Below are positions 38,109-47,351 of a DNA stretch of 64,000 bases, in pieces. This DNA is from Ornithinimicrobium sp. F0845 (GTDB lineage Bacteria; Actinomycetota; Actinomycetes; Actinomycetales; Dermatophilaceae): contig NZ_JALKAL010000002.1 of assembly GCF_023015765.1 (NCBI RefSeq), forward strand, positions 95,777 to 159,776, given 5' to 3'. Under the pieces are notes generated by a model. It was given only the letters and a program-made list of their open reading frames with translations. It was not told the origin of the DNA and ran no database searches. Position 1 is the stretch's first letter; each line of letters opens with the position of its first letter. The position numbers were made by a program, and so were the translations under genes.

Positions 38109-39275
38109 TCAGACGGTCGCGGCGAGCTGCCCGCACGCCCCGTCGATCTCGGAGCCCCGGGTGTCCCGGACCGTCGTCGGGATCCCGTGGGCGAGCAGCC
38201 GCTCGACGAACTGCTGCTCCACGCCGGGGCGTGAGGCCGTCCACTTCGAGCCGGGCGTCGGGTTGAGCGGGATCGGGTTGACGTGCACCCACCCGCGGCC
38301 CCTGGCGTTGAGCTTCTCCCCCAGCAGGTCCGCACGCCAGGCGTGGTCGTTGATGTCCCGGATCAGTGCGTACTCGATGCTGACCCGGCGGCCGGTCGTC
38401 TGGTAGTAGCGGAAGGCTGCGTCGAGCGCCTCGTCCACCTTCCAGCGGGTGTTGATCGGGACCAGCTCGTCACGCAGCTCGTCATCGGGCGCGTGCAACG
38501 ACAGCGCCAGGGTGACCGGGATGCCCTCCCGGGCCAGCTTGTCGATCGCGGGCACCAGGCCGACGGTCGACATCGTGACGCCGCGCGCTGACATGCCCAG
38601 CCCCTCGGGCGAGGGGTCCACCAGCCGACGGATCGCGTCGACAGCCTTGCGGTAGTTGGCCAGCGCCTCGCCCATGCCCATGAAGACGACGTTGCTGACC
38701 CGCAGGGCCTCCTGGGTGGACCCGGCTCCGTCGTTGCCCCCCGCCAGGTCCCCGTGACGCAGGTAACGCGCCGCCGCCACCACCTGCTCGACGATCTCGG
38801 CCGTCGACAGGTTGCGCGTCAGCCCGGCCTGGCCGGTCGCGCAGAACGGGCAGTTCATCCCGCACCCGGCCTGGCTCGAGATGCACATCGTCACCCGACC
38901 GGGGTACCGCATCAGCACCGACTCGACCATCGCACCATCGTGCAGCCGGTGGACCTGCTTGACCGTCGCCCCGTCGTCGGTCGTCAGGGTGCGGACCGGC
39001 GTGAACAGCGTCGGCAGCACACTCGTGACGAACTCGGCGCGTCCCTCGGCGGGCAGGTCGGTCATCTGCTCCGGGTCGGCGACCAGGCGCTCGAAGTAGT
39101 GCCGGGAGAGCTGGTCGGCCCGGAACGGCTTGTGCCCGAGCTCGGCGAGCCAGGCACGCCGGCCGGCCATGTCGAGGTCGGCCAGGTGCGTCGGCGCCTT
39201 GCCGCGCCGCGGGGCGCTGAAGGTCAGCGTGCCAGGTGCCGGACGGGTGCTGGGCGTGGGCAGTTCGGTGGTCAT
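38109..39275 (-). CDS. rlmN: 23S rRNA (adenine2503-C2)/tRNA methyltransferase RlmN
   Basis: Radical-SAM methyltransferase of 388 residues that methylates A2503 of 23S rRNA and A37 of some tRNAs. The 4Fe-4S motif is C138-GMN-C142-PF-C145 in [12 protein letters not shown]. Also present are [13 protein letters not shown] in the N-terminal domain, [13 protein letters not shown] and [20 protein letters not shown], plus a C-terminal [12 protein letters not shown] segment with the conserved Cys near the end. It belongs to the conserved cdsA-rlmN neighbourhood, separated here from cdsA by an MFS gene. Confidence 0.95.
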   Translation of the reverse strand: MTTELPTPSTRPAPGTLTFSAPRRGKAPTHLADLDMAGRRAWLAELGHKPFRADQLSRHYFERLVADPEQMTDLPAEGRAEFVTSVLPTLFTPVRTLTTDDGATVKQVHRLHDGAMVESVLMRYPGRVTMCISSQAGCGMNCPFCATGQAGLTRNLSTAEIVEQVVAAARYLRHGDLAGGNDGAGSTQEALRVSNVVFMGMGEALANYRKAVDAIRRLVDPSPEGLGMSARGVTMSTVGLVPAIDKLAREGIPVTLALSLHAPDDELRDELVPINTRWKVDEALDAAFRYYQTTGRRVSIEYALIRDINDHAWRADLLGEKLNARGRGWVHVNPIPLNPTPGSKWTASRPGVEQQFVERLLAHGIPTTVRDTRGSEIDGACGQLAATV

Positions 39276-39323
39276 CGCCCCCCAGTCTCCCAGCCCGGGC
39301 GCCGAAAGCCCACTTCGTGACGG

Positions 39324-40691
39324 TCAGGTCCGCCGGGCCAGCGGCACCAGCGTGAGCGAGACCAGGCCGAGTATGCCGTAGACCGCGGCGGCGTAGACGG
39401 CGCGGTCGGCCGGTGCCGCCATGATCCAGGCGAGGGCGGAGGCGGTGAGCGTCCCGGCCAGCGCGGTGGCGATCACCTCGGCCATCACGAGGGCCTGGGC
39501 CGCCTGGCTGGTGCCGATCCCGTCGGGCACCACCGGGGTGTCCAGTCCGCGGTTGAGGGTGTCCACGTAGCACAGCCCCATACCAACACCGCTGAGCGTC
39601 CACCCGGCGACGAGCAACGTCCAGGCCCCTGGGACACCGGGGAGGACGGCCGCCGCCATCAGGGCGGTGCCGCCGGCCAGCACCAGCGCGCCCAGCGTCA
39701 CCCGGTTGACGTACCCGCCGGTGGTGCGGGCGGGCCACCGCCCGCAGATCATCCCGAGCACGGCCCAGCCGACCCCGCCGGCACCGAGCAGGACGGCCAG
39801 GGAGCCGGCGTCTCGGCCCAGCAGGTCGTGGGCGGTGATTGCCACGACGGCGTGGGCCCCGAAGTAGGCACCGCACAGCACCCCGATGAGCAGGATCAGC
39901 CGGCGCCGACCTCGCGCCAGGGTTAGGGTGCCCGTGGGCAGGATCCGGGTGGCCGCGGCCAGGACCACGACCACTCCCACGCCGGCCACCAGATTGCGCC
40001 CCCAGGTGGTCCCCGCGAGGGAGACCGCCGTGATCCCGGCGGCCAGCAGCGCCGCGGGCACCAGGGCCAGCCGCTCCCGGTCCCCCTGCTCGGCGCGATC
40101 CATCTCACGCAGCCGCAGGATGACCACGGCCCGCGCTGCCAGGAAGAGTGGCAGGTAGGCGACCAGCGCCCACCGCCAGCCGATCACGGCACTGGCCCAC
40201 CCGGCATACACCGGCCCGACCAGGGAGGCGACCAGCCAGACGAGCGCGTAGCCCGCCAGGGTCATCCGTCGCCACGCCGGGGGCAGTGCGGTCGCCAGGG
40301 CCGACAGCGAGACGGTCATTAGGGCACCCGCGGCCAGTGCCGCCAGCACCCGCCCCGCGAGGAAGATCGTGAAGTCGGGAGCCACGGCGCTGATGGCACC
40401 CCCGAGCACGACGACGGGGGTGAGCCAGGCCAGCATCCGGGCTGCGGGCCAGCGCGACAACAGGGCGGCACCCAGCGGCATGGTCAGGAACATCGCGGCC
40501 TGGGTCACGGCCACCAGCAGTCCGTAGCCCTCCCGGGCGTCCAGGTCCTGCGCCATCAGCGGGGTGATCGTCGCCGTCAGGTAGGACTGGCAGGCCGCCA
40601 CCAGCTCGACGAGCAGCAGTGCCACGGCCAGGACCGCGGCGGAGCGCTCGTGCGTGGACCGCGCTGTCGTCGTCGGCACGGGTACTGTCAT
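39324..40691 (-). CDS. MFS transporter
   Basis: Major-facilitator permease of 455 residues with about 12-14 hydrophobic segments. The start MTVPVPTTTARSTHERSAAVLAVALLLVELVAACQSYLTATITPLMAQDL places an acidic/Asn-free helix 1 in the DHA-like group. The loop 2-3 signature is weak (GAALLSRWPAARM), and a GRVLAALAAGA segment follows. Such proteins export drugs or metabolites; the substrate is unknown. It lies between rlmN and cdsA, where many relatives have no such gene, so it is probably an insertion in the conserved order. Confidence 0.8.
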   Translation of the reverse strand: MTVPVPTTTARSTHERSAAVLAVALLLVELVAACQSYLTATITPLMAQDLDAREGYGLLVAVTQAAMFLTMPLGAALLSRWPAARMLAWLTPVVVLGGAISAVAPDFTIFLAGRVLAALAAGALMTVSLSALATALPPAWRRMTLAGYALVWLVASLVGPVYAGWASAVIGWRWALVAYLPLFLAARAVVILRLREMDRAEQGDRERLALVPAALLAAGITAVSLAGTTWGRNLVAGVGVVVVLAAATRILPTGTLTLARGRRRLILLIGVLCGAYFGAHAVVAITAHDLLGRDAGSLAVLLGAGGVGWAVLGMICGRWPARTTGGYVNRVTLGALVLAGGTALMAAAVLPGVPGAWTLLVAGWTLSGVGMGLCYVDTLNRGLDTPVVPDGIGTSQAAQALVMAEVIATALAGTLTASALAWIMAAPADRAVYAAAVYGILGLVSLTLVPLARRT

Positions 40692-40698
40692 GCCGCAA

Positions 40699-40706
40699 TG
40701 CTAGCA
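40699..40706. promoter_or_regulatory. Short palindrome upstream of the MFS gene
   Basis: TGCTAGCA, an 8-bp perfect palindrome within an AT-rich segment, lies 8 bp before the MFS start codon. It could be an operator or part of a -10 region, with a very short leader. The evidence is weak. Confidence 0.25.
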
Positions 40707-40755
40707 AACTACTCGTGCGCAGTCGCTCGTCCCGCCCTCACCGAAACCCCTCGGG

Positions 40756-41634
40756 CTAGGCCACGGGGACGAGCACCCCCAGCAGCAGCCAGAGCAGCGG
40801 TGCGGTGATGAGCAAGGAGTCGAGCCGGTCCATCACGCCACCGTGGCCGGGCAGCAGGTTGCCCATGTCCTTGATGCCCAGGTCGCGCTTGATCGTGGAC
40901 TCGGCGAGGTCGCCGACCGTGGCGAAGACCGCCACCGGGAGCCCGAGCAGGGCCCCGGCCCACCAGTGCCCACCGAGCAGCAGCGGGACGCTGATCGCGC
41001 CGGCCACCACGCTGAACAGGACCGATCCCCCAAACCCCTCCCACGACTTCTTCGGGCTGATCGAGGGCGCCATGGGGTGCTTGCCCTTCAGCACACCCAT
41101 CGCGTAGCCGCCGGTGTCACTCATCGTGGTCACCAGGGCGAAGACGATGATCCGCTGACCACCGTCGGGCGCGGCGATCATCAGGGCGGCGAACGCAGCC
41201 AGCAGCGGGACGTAGGTGACGATCAGAACGCCGCCCGCGATGTCGCGGATCGCTCGCTCCGGCCCCTCGACCGCCCGCCACAGCAGGATCGCCAGGCAGA
41301 CCAGGCCGTAGCCGAGGATCAGCATCGAGCTGCCATAGGCGTAGGCGACGGGCACGAGCGCGGCGCCGGCGATCACCGGCACCACGGGGACGTTGAATCG
41401 CCCGGCCCGCAGCGCGGTGACCATCTCCAGGGAGGCCAGCACGATGGCGACGGTCACCAGCGCGACGAACGACGGAGCCCACAGGAGCGCGGTCGCGATG
41501 ACTGCACCGCCCAGGACCACCCCCACGCCGATGGCCGCGGGGAGGTTGCGGCCGGCCCGCGACGGCTTCTTTGCCGGGGGCGGCGCACCGGATCGCTGCA
41601 GCGCCCGGTAGGCGCGGCGCGACGAGGCCTCCAT
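40756..41634 (-). CDS. cdsA: Phosphatidate cytidylyltransferase
   Basis: Membrane enzyme of 292 residues making CDP-diacylglycerol from phosphatidate and CTP for phospholipid synthesis. About eight membrane segments are visible. The family signature covers SDTGGYAMGVLKGKHPMAPSISPKKSWEG and, near the end, DLAESTIKRDLGIKDMGNLLPGHGGVMDRLDS, with the conserved metal-binding acids and the HGGVMDRLD motif. It follows frr by 27 bp on the same strand, the usual frr-cdsA arrangement. Confidence 0.95.
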   Translation of the reverse strand: MEASSRRAYRALQRSGAPPPAKKPSRAGRNLPAAIGVGVVLGGAVIATALLWAPSFVALVTVAIVLASLEMVTALRAGRFNVPVVPVIAGAALVPVAYAYGSSMLILGYGLVCLAILLWRAVEGPERAIRDIAGGVLIVTYVPLLAAFAALMIAAPDGGQRIIVFALVTTMSDTGGYAMGVLKGKHPMAPSISPKKSWEGFGGSVLFSVVAGAISVPLLLGGHWWAGALLGLPVAVFATVGDLAESTIKRDLGIKDMGNLLPGHGGVMDRLDSLLITAPLLWLLLGVLVPVA

Positions 41635-41661
41635 GTCCCTCCTCGGGGTGCGGGGTCTCGC

Positions 41662-42228
41662 TCAGACCTCCAGTAGCTCGGCTTCCTTGAGCTTCAGCGC
41701 CTCATCGATCTGGTCGACGAACTTCTTGGTGAGCCCCTCGATCTCCTTCTCGGACCGGGTGCCCTCGTCCTCGCCGATGTCGCCGTCCTTGACCGCCCTG
41801 GCGACGGTGTCCATGGTCGCCCGGCGGATGTTGCGCACGGAGACCTTGGCGTCCTCACCCTTGGTCCGGGCGAGCTTGATGTACTCCCGCCGCCGCTCCT
41901 CGGTGAGCTGCGGCATGACGATCCGGATCGCGTTGCCGTCGTTGCTGGGGTTGAGGCCCAGGTCGCCCTCCCGCAGGACCTTCTCGATGCTGGTCATCGC
42001 GCCCTTGTCGAACGGGGTGATCAGCACGGTGCGGGCGTCCTGGATGTGGAAGGACGCGAGCTGCTGCATCGGCGTCGGTGCGCCGTAGTAGTCGACGTTC
42101 AGCTTGCTGAACATGCTCGGGTGCGCCCGGCCGGTCCGGATCGAGGCCAGGTCGTCGCGGGCAACCTCGAGGGCCTTGCCCATCTTGTCCTCGGCCTCCA
42201 TGACGGCCATCTCGATCATCTCGGACAT
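41662..42228 (-). CDS. frr: Ribosome recycling factor
   Basis: Splits post-termination ribosomes together with EF-G. The 188-residue length is standard. It has KMGKALEVARDDLASIRTGRAHPSMF, GAPTPMQQLASF, ARTVLITPFDKGAMTSIEKVL, LNPSNDGNAIRIVMPQLTEERRREYIKLAR and the C-terminal helices (EKEIEGLTKKFVDQIDEAL). I chose the ATG at 42228 (MSEMIEMAVME), with GAAGGAG about 10 bp upstream; the longer upstream frame has no homology and would start inside pyrH-side sequence. Confidence 0.95.
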   Translation of the reverse strand: MSEMIEMAVMEAEDKMGKALEVARDDLASIRTGRAHPSMFSKLNVDYYGAPTPMQQLASFHIQDARTVLITPFDKGAMTSIEKVLREGDLGLNPSNDGNAIRIVMPQLTEERRREYIKLARTKGEDAKVSVRNIRRATMDTVARAVKDGDIGEDEGTRSEKEIEGLTKKFVDQIDEALKLKEAELLEV

Positions 42229-42295
42229 CTGCGTGGTGCTCCTTCGTCGTGCGCCGGGGGGCGCGTGGCTGATCTCGTCTGGGCGGTCGGCGCCG

Positions 42296-43090
42296 TCAGC
42301 CGGCGGTGACCAGTGTTCCGATCTTCTCACCACGCAGGGCACGGGTGATGCTGTCCTCGCCGCCCATGCCGAAAACGAGCATGTCGAGGCCGTTCTCCAT
42401 GCAGAGGCTGAAGGCTGCCGCATCCACGACCTTGAGGTTGCTGGTCAGCGCCTGGCTGTAGGTCAGTGTGTCGAGCTTGACCGCGTCAGGATCGGTGCGC
42501 GGGTCCGCGGTGTAGACGCCGTCCACACCGTGCTTGCTCATGAGCACCACGTCGCAGTGGATCTCCAGCGCCCGCTGCGCCGAGACGGTGTCCGTGGAGA
42601 AGTACGGCATCCCCGCGCCGGCGCCGAAGATCACCACGCGGCCCTTCTCCATGTGACGGATGGCGCGGCGCGGGATGTAGGGCTCGGCGACCTGGCCCAT
42701 CGCGATCGCCGTCTGCACGCGGGTCGGCACGCCCTCCTTCTCCAGGAAGTCCTGCAGAGCCAGGCAGTTCATCACGGTGCCGAGCATGCCCATGTAGTCG
42801 GCGCGCGCCCGGTCCATGCCCCGCTGCTGCAGCTGGGCACCGCGGAAGAAGTTGCCACCACCGATGACGCAGGCGATCTGCACGCCCTCGCGGGCAGCGC
42901 GGGCGATCTGGTGGGCGATCCCCCGGACGACGTCGGGGTCGAGGCCGACGCTGCCCCCGCCGAACGCCTCGCCGGACAGCTTGAGCAGCACGCGTCGAGC
43001 CGGATCGGCCCCCTCGGGCGCGGTCACCGCCAGCGGCTCGGGGTCGGTCGACGGGAGCACTTCGTGGGTGGTGGTCAGGCTGTCTGGCAC
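42296..43090 (-). CDS. pyrH: Uridylate kinase
   Basis: Phosphorylates UMP to UDP; amino-acid-kinase fold, 264 residues. It has [50 protein letters not shown], a [31 protein letters not shown] segment, and [13 protein letters not shown]. The GTG at 43090 is preferred: AGGAGG lies 4 bp before it. It gives about 35 extra N-terminal residues ([11 protein letters not shown]...) compared with E. coli PyrH. It lies between frr and tsf as usual. Confidence 0.95.
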   Translation of the reverse strand: MPDSLTTTHEVLPSTDPEPLAVTAPEGADPARRVLLKLSGEAFGGGSVGLDPDVVRGIAHQIARAAREGVQIACVIGGGNFFRGAQLQQRGMDRARADYMGMLGTVMNCLALQDFLEKEGVPTRVQTAIAMGQVAEPYIPRRAIRHMEKGRVVIFGAGAGMPYFSTDTVSAQRALEIHCDVVLMSKHGVDGVYTADPRTDPDAVKLDTLTYSQALTSNLKVVDAAAFSLCMENGLDMLVFGMGGEDSITRALRGEKIGTLVTAG

Positions 43091-43206
43091 GAAGCCTCCT
43101 GCAGTTCCGGCGATGTCTGCGGTCGCTCGATCCTGCCACATCCGGGCGGGCACGGCCCATTCCGCCGCATCGACCGGCATCCGTGACAGGTGACCTCTGG
43201 ACAGCA

Positions 43207-43255
43207 GTATGCCGTGAGGCCGGCTCCCGGAAGGGGAACCGGCCTCACGGCATAC
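43207..43255. terminator. Hairpin between tsf and pyrH
   Basis: A perfect 17-bp inverted repeat (43207-43223 with 43239-43255, 15-base loop that can pair further) lies 17 bp past the tsf stop. The gap to the pyrH start is about 180 bp, consistent with pyrH having its own promoter. The outer arms are GTATGCCG and its complement. Confidence 0.75.
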
Positions 43256-43271
43256 GAACCGCAGGGTGTGC

Positions 43272-44099
43272 TCAGACGCCGACCTTGAAGCGGGCGAAGG
43301 AGGTGACCTCCGCACCGCCCTCCGTGGCGACCTGCGCGACGGACTTCTTGGGGTCCTTGGCGAACGGCTGGTCCAGCAGCACGTTCTCCTTGAAGTAGCC
43401 GTTGACGCGACCCTCGACGATCTTGGGCAGCGCCTGCTCCGGCTTGCCCTCCTCCCGAGCGGTCTCCTCGGCGATGCGGCGCTCGTTGGCGACGGTCTCC
43501 TCGGCGACGTCCTCACGGGTCAGCACGGTCGGGCTGAAGGCCGCGACGTGCATCGCGATGTCGCGGGCGACCTGGGCGTCGCCGCCCTCGGTGGCCACCA
43601 GGACACCGATCTGCGCGGGCAGGTCGGGGCTGGTCTTGTGCAGGTAGGACACGACCTGGGCGCCCTCGAGACGGGCGACACGACGGATCTCGATCTTCTC
43701 GCCGATGGTGGCGTTGGCCTCGTCCAGGACGGCCTGGACGGTCTGGCCGTCCAGGTCGCTGGCCAGCAGCGCCTCGGCGTCGGCCGCGCCGGTGGCGACG
43801 GCCTGGGCCAGCACCCGCTCGGCCAGCTCGCCGAACTTCTCGCCCTTGGCGACGAAGTCGGTCTCGCAGTTGATCTCGACCAGGGTGCCGACGTTGCCGT
43901 CGACGTGAGCGGCGACCAAGCCGTTGGAGGCCGACCGGCCCTCACGCTTGGTGACGCCCTTCAGGCCCTTGACCCGCAGGATCTCGGTCGCCTTGGTGGT
44001 GTCGCCCTCGGCCTCGTCCAGGGCCTTCTTGACGTCCATCATGCCGGCGCCCGTCGCCTCGCGCAGGGCCTTGATGTCAGCGGCGGTGTAGTTCGCCAT
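43272..44099 (-). CDS. tsf: Elongation factor Ts
   Basis: Guanine-nucleotide exchange factor for EF-Tu (275 residues). The N-terminal domain [33 protein letters not shown], the core signature [17 protein letters not shown] and the C-terminal [22 protein letters not shown] are typical. The ATG at 44099 follows rpsB by 59 bp; the longer upstream frame runs through the rpsB tail and is a shadow. It is cotranscribed with rpsB in the usual way. Confidence 0.97.
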   Translation of the reverse strand: MANYTAADIKALREATGAGMMDVKKALDEAEGDTTKATEILRVKGLKGVTKREGRSASNGLVAAHVDGNVGTLVEINCETDFVAKGEKFGELAERVLAQAVATGAADAEALLASDLDGQTVQAVLDEANATIGEKIEIRRVARLEGAQVVSYLHKTSPDLPAQIGVLVATEGGDAQVARDIAMHVAAFSPTVLTREDVAEETVANERRIAEETAREEGKPEQALPKIVEGRVNGYFKENVLLDQPFAKDPKKSVAQVATEGGAEVTSFARFKVGV

Positions 44100-44158
44100 G
44101 GATCGGGTTCGCTCCTTCGTCAGGGAACTTCGGTGGATGTTCTGGGTATGCCGGGTGC

Positions 44159-45100
44159 TCAGGCCTGCTCGGCCGGCGCGGCCTGGTCCTCGGTCGACTC
44201 GGCGGCCGGAGTCTCGGCGGGGGTCTCGGTGACAGCCTCGGCCGGAGCCTCGGCGGGGGCCGCAGCCGGAGCCTCGGTCGCAGCCTCGGCGGGCGCCTCG
44301 GTCGCAGCCGCTGCCGGTGCCTCGGTCGCCTCGGTGCCGGCGAGGAGCTCGCGCTCCCACTCGGCCATCGGCTCAGCCTCGCCAGCGCCCTCCTCGGAGG
44401 AGCCGCCACCGGCACGGGCCATCAGGCCGTCGGCGACGGCGTCGGCGACCACGCGGGTCAGCAGGGTGACCGAGCGGATGGCGTCGTCGTTGCCCGGGAC
44501 CTTGTAGTCGACCTCATCCGGGTCGCAGTTCGTGTCCAGGATCGCGATGACCGGGACGCCGAGCTTGCGCGCCTCGGTGACGGCCAGGTGCTCCTTCTTG
44601 GTGTCGACGACCCAGACCGCGGAGGGGACCTTGCCCATGTCGCGGATGCCGCCGAGCGCGCGCTCGAGCTTCTCGTGCTCGCGGCGCATCATCAGGAGCT
44701 CCTTCTTCGTGTGACCGGAACCGGCCACGTTGTCGAAGTCGATCTCCTCAAGCTCCTTGAGGCGGCTCAGCCGCTTGGAGACGGTCTGGAAGTTGGTGAG
44801 CATGCCGCCCAGCCAGCGGTGGTTCACGTAGGGCATGCCGACGCGGGTGGCCTGCTCGGCGATGGCCTCCTGGGCCTGCTTCTTGGTGCCGACGAACAGG
44901 ATGGTGCCGCCGTGCGCGACGGTCTGCTTGACGAAGTCGTAGGCCTCGTTGAGGTAGGTCAGCGACTGCTGCAGGTCGATGATGTAGATGCCGTTGCGCT
45001 CGGTCATGATGAAGCGCTTCATCTTGGGGTTCCAACGACGGGTCTGGTGCCCGAAGTGGACGCCGCTCTCCAGGAGCTGGCGCATGGTGACGACGGCCAT
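44159..45100 (-). CDS. rpsB: 30S ribosomal protein S2 with extended acidic tail
   Basis: Ribosomal protein S2 core (about residues 1-225): [61 protein letters not shown] and [22 protein letters not shown] patterns, with [28 protein letters not shown]. About 85 further residues form an Ala/Glu/Pro/Thr-rich tail with repeating TEAPAEA units. The tail is probably disordered and absent in short S2 proteins. The 5' leader contains a long hairpin. It heads the rpsB-tsf unit. Confidence 0.97.
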   Translation of the reverse strand: MAVVTMRQLLESGVHFGHQTRRWNPKMKRFIMTERNGIYIIDLQQSLTYLNEAYDFVKQTVAHGGTILFVGTKKQAQEAIAEQATRVGMPYVNHRWLGGMLTNFQTVSKRLSRLKELEEIDFDNVAGSGHTKKELLMMRREHEKLERALGGIRDMGKVPSAVWVVDTKKEHLAVTEARKLGVPVIAILDTNCDPDEVDYKVPGNDDAIRSVTLLTRVVADAVADGLMARAGGGSSEEGAGEAEPMAEWERELLAGTEATEAPAAAATEAPAEAATEAPAAAPAEAPAEAVTETPAETPAAESTEDQAAPAEQA

Positions 45101-45152
45101 GCCGTGGTCTCGCTTTCTTCTAGGGTGCAGTTAGGTCCTGGCACGGGCGACG

Positions 45153-45194
45153 ACCTCCACCCGGCCCCCGTTGAGGGGACGGGACCGCGGAGGT
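45153..45194 (-). promoter_or_regulatory. Hairpin in the rpsB leader
   Basis: About 55-95 bp before the rpsB start codon (minus strand), ACCTCC pairs with GGAGGT, and inner CCC and CCCC runs pair with GGGG and GGG around a short loop. It is a candidate regulatory leader hairpin of the rpsB mRNA, or a terminator on the other strand. I do not match it to a known RNA family. Confidence 0.35.
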
Positions 45195-45327
45195 GCGTCC
45201 CGGCATACCTGGCCGTCGACCGAGAGGTCGGGGTGGTCCGCCGGTGGGCTCGTGCGCGAATTCGCGCGGCGCACCCGGCTCCGGGCACACCACACGTGCT
45301 GACCATCTTACGGCTACCGTGCAGGAC

Positions 45328-46491
45328 ATGCGAAATCCACTCGTCACGCGGATGACCGGCTTCGGGACCACCATCTTCGCCGAGATGACGCAGGCCGCCC
45401 TGCGCTATGACGCGGTGAACCTGGGGCAGGGCTTCCCGGACACCGACGGGCCGCAGGAACTGCTCGACATCGCGCGGGAGGCGATCGACTCCGGGCTCAA
45501 CCAGTATCCGCCCGCCATCGGCCTGCCCGTGCTGCGCGGGGCGGTGGCGGAGCACCAGCGGCGGTTCTACGGGATGGACGTCGACCCCGACACCGAGGTG
45601 CTGGTCACCGTAGGTGCGACCGAGGCGATCGCGGCGGCGATCCTGGCGCTGGTCGAGCCGGGTGAGGAGGTGGTGACCTTCGAGCCGTTCTACGACTCGT
45701 ATGCAGCCTCGATCGCGCTGGCCGGCGGGGTCCGCCGCACGGTGCCGCTGCACTTCCCGGACCTGGCGGTCGACGAGGCCGCTCTCCGCGCCGCGTTCGG
45801 GCCAAGGACCCGGGCGGTCCTGCTCAACACGCCGCACAACCCGACCGGCAAGGTGTTCACCCGGGCTGAGCTGGAGCTGGTGGCCGAGCTGGCCCAGGAG
45901 CACGACGCGGTGGTCGTCTCCGACGAGGTCTACGAGCACCTCACCTTCGACGGCACCGCGCACATCCCGATCGCCACGCTGCCGGGCATGGCCGAGCGGA
46001 CCCTGACGATCAGCTCCGGCGGCAAGACGTTCTCACTGACCGGCTGGAAGGTGGGCTGGGTCCACGGCCCGGCCGAGCTGGTGGGCGCCGTGCGCGCGGT
46101 GAAGCAGTTCCTGACCTTCGTCGGCTCCGGTCCGTTCCAGCCGGCGATCGCCCACGGGTTGGGTCTGCCCGAGGAGTTCTTCACCGGGTTCGCGGCCGAG
46201 ATGCAGGGCAAACGGGACATCCTGGTCGAGGCGCTGACCGGTGCGGGACTGCCGGTGATGCCCTGTCAGGGCACCTACTTCGTCATCGCGGACGCCGCTC
46301 CCCTGGGCGTCACCGACGCCGTCGAGTTCTGCCGTCGGATGCCGGAGGAGGTGGGTGTCGTGGGGGTGCCGGTCTCGGCCTTCTGTGACGACGTCGAGCC
46401 GGTGGCATCGCTCGTGCGCTTCGCCTTCTGCAAGCAGGAGGACGTGCTGCGCGAAGGGGCGCGGCGCCTCGCCGGCCTGCGCACACGATGA
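45328..46491 (+). CDS. PLP-dependent aminotransferase (class I/II)
   Basis: Fold-type I aminotransferase of 387 residues, like kynurenine/glutamine transaminase or DapC-type N-succinyldiaminopimelate aminotransferase. It has NLGQGFPDTDGPQELLDIAREAI, NQYPPAIGLPVLRGAVAEH, LVTVGATEAI, NTPHNPTGKVFTRAEL, VVSDEVYEHLTFDG and the PLP-lysine region ISSGGKTFSLTGWKVGW, plus LVRFAFCKQEDVL near the C-terminus with the substrate Arg. The ATG at 45328 is used; a GTG at 45319 is possible because the Shine-Dalgarno sequence is weak. The exact substrate is unknown. Confidence 0.85.
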   Translation: MRNPLVTRMTGFGTTIFAEMTQAALRYDAVNLGQGFPDTDGPQELLDIAREAIDSGLNQYPPAIGLPVLRGAVAEHQRRFYGMDVDPDTEVLVTVGATEAIAAAILALVEPGEEVVTFEPFYDSYAASIALAGGVRRTVPLHFPDLAVDEAALRAAFGPRTRAVLLNTPHNPTGKVFTRAELELVAELAQEHDAVVVSDEVYEHLTFDGTAHIPIATLPGMAERTLTISSGGKTFSLTGWKVGWVHGPAELVGAVRAVKQFLTFVGSGPFQPAIAHGLGLPEEFFTGFAAEMQGKRDILVEALTGAGLPVMPCQGTYFVIADAAPLGVTDAVEFCRRMPEEVGVVGVPVSAFCDDVEPVASLVRFAFCKQEDVLREGARRLAGLRTR

Positions 46492-46495
46492 CGAG

Positions 46496-47281
46496 ATGGA
46501 CGCGGTGACCGTCCTGGGGATCCCCGTGGCCTGCGACGACATCGAGCGCTGGCTGGGCTTCTATGCACCCGGGCGGCAGTCCTTCCGCACAAGAGGCCTG
46601 CCGGCTTCGGTTGTCGACTCGCTCCCGGACACCAGCTCCGAGTCCGTGACCGACGAGTTGAGGGACACCTTCTTCATGTATGGCGCAGGCCCCTGGGCAT
46701 GGCTCTCCGAGGACGAGTTCGCCGAGCTCGAACCTGACGCCCGGGCGGCCCTGGTCACAGAGCGACGTGACCGCGTCCGTCCCAAGCCCGCCCCTGCCTG
46801 GCCCACGGACCCGATGATCGTCCCCAAGCTGGTCCGGTGGGTCGAAGCAGGCACCAGACCCAGCCTCCACGAGCTCGCGCGCGAGCAGCTGGGGCGTGCC
46901 TCGAGAGGGTCGCTGCCACGGGCTGGCGAGCTGGCCGGCAGGTTCCCCTCCGGGTCCGGCCCCAACTGCTTCGGCACCGTCATGGCGGCCGCGGGCGAGC
47001 CGGTGGAGAAGGACTGGGTTCAGCTCGACCAGTTTCAGCTCTGGCTCGACGCCCACACCACCCCCGCTGCGTCCCGCGACGATCCGCGGGACGCGGGCCA
47101 GGTCCTGGTGTGGCGCCATGACGGGGAGCTGGCTCACGCGGCTGTCACGATCGGTGAGGGGTGGGTTCTGCAGAAAGCATCCCAGTCCTGGTCGAGCCCG
47201 GTCGGGGTGTGGCTCACGGAAGAGGTCATCAACCAGTGGCGGACCCCCGGGGTGCGGCTGTCACGTCACAGGCTCGCGTGA
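46496..47281 (+). CDS. Unassigned protein with a possible papain-like (NlpC/P60-type) fold
   Basis: A 261-residue protein starting 5 bp after the aminotransferase stop. No family is recognised with certainty. The C-terminal half shows a Cys at the head of a helix in SGPNCFGTVMAAAG and, about 85 residues later, a His in GELAHAAVTIGEGWVLQKASQSW with DAGQVLVWRHDG before it. The Cys-His spacing and the strand pattern resemble NlpC/P60 or similar papain-fold cysteine hydrolases. No signal peptide is visible. The enzymatic role is a hypothesis only. Confidence 0.5.
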   Translation: MDAVTVLGIPVACDDIERWLGFYAPGRQSFRTRGLPASVVDSLPDTSSESVTDELRDTFFMYGAGPWAWLSEDEFAELEPDARAALVTERRDRVRPKPAPAWPTDPMIVPKLVRWVEAGTRPSLHELAREQLGRASRGSLPRAGELAGRFPSGSGPNCFGTVMAAAGEPVEKDWVQLDQFQLWLDAHTTPAASRDDPRDAGQVLVWRHDGELAHAAVTIGEGWVLQKASQSWSSPVGVWLTEEVINQWRTPGVRLSRHRLA

Positions 47282-47351
47282 CACACCACGGCTGCGTCCC
47301 GCGAGCTCGACTGGTGGCCGTGCCGGAGGGGACCCTGGTCCGGTGCTCAGG

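Noticed and set aside
45193..45327. N-terminal extension of the aminotransferase to 45193
   Set aside because: It would run through the rpsB leader hairpin and is arginine/proline-rich; conserved aminotransferase sequence begins only after 45328.
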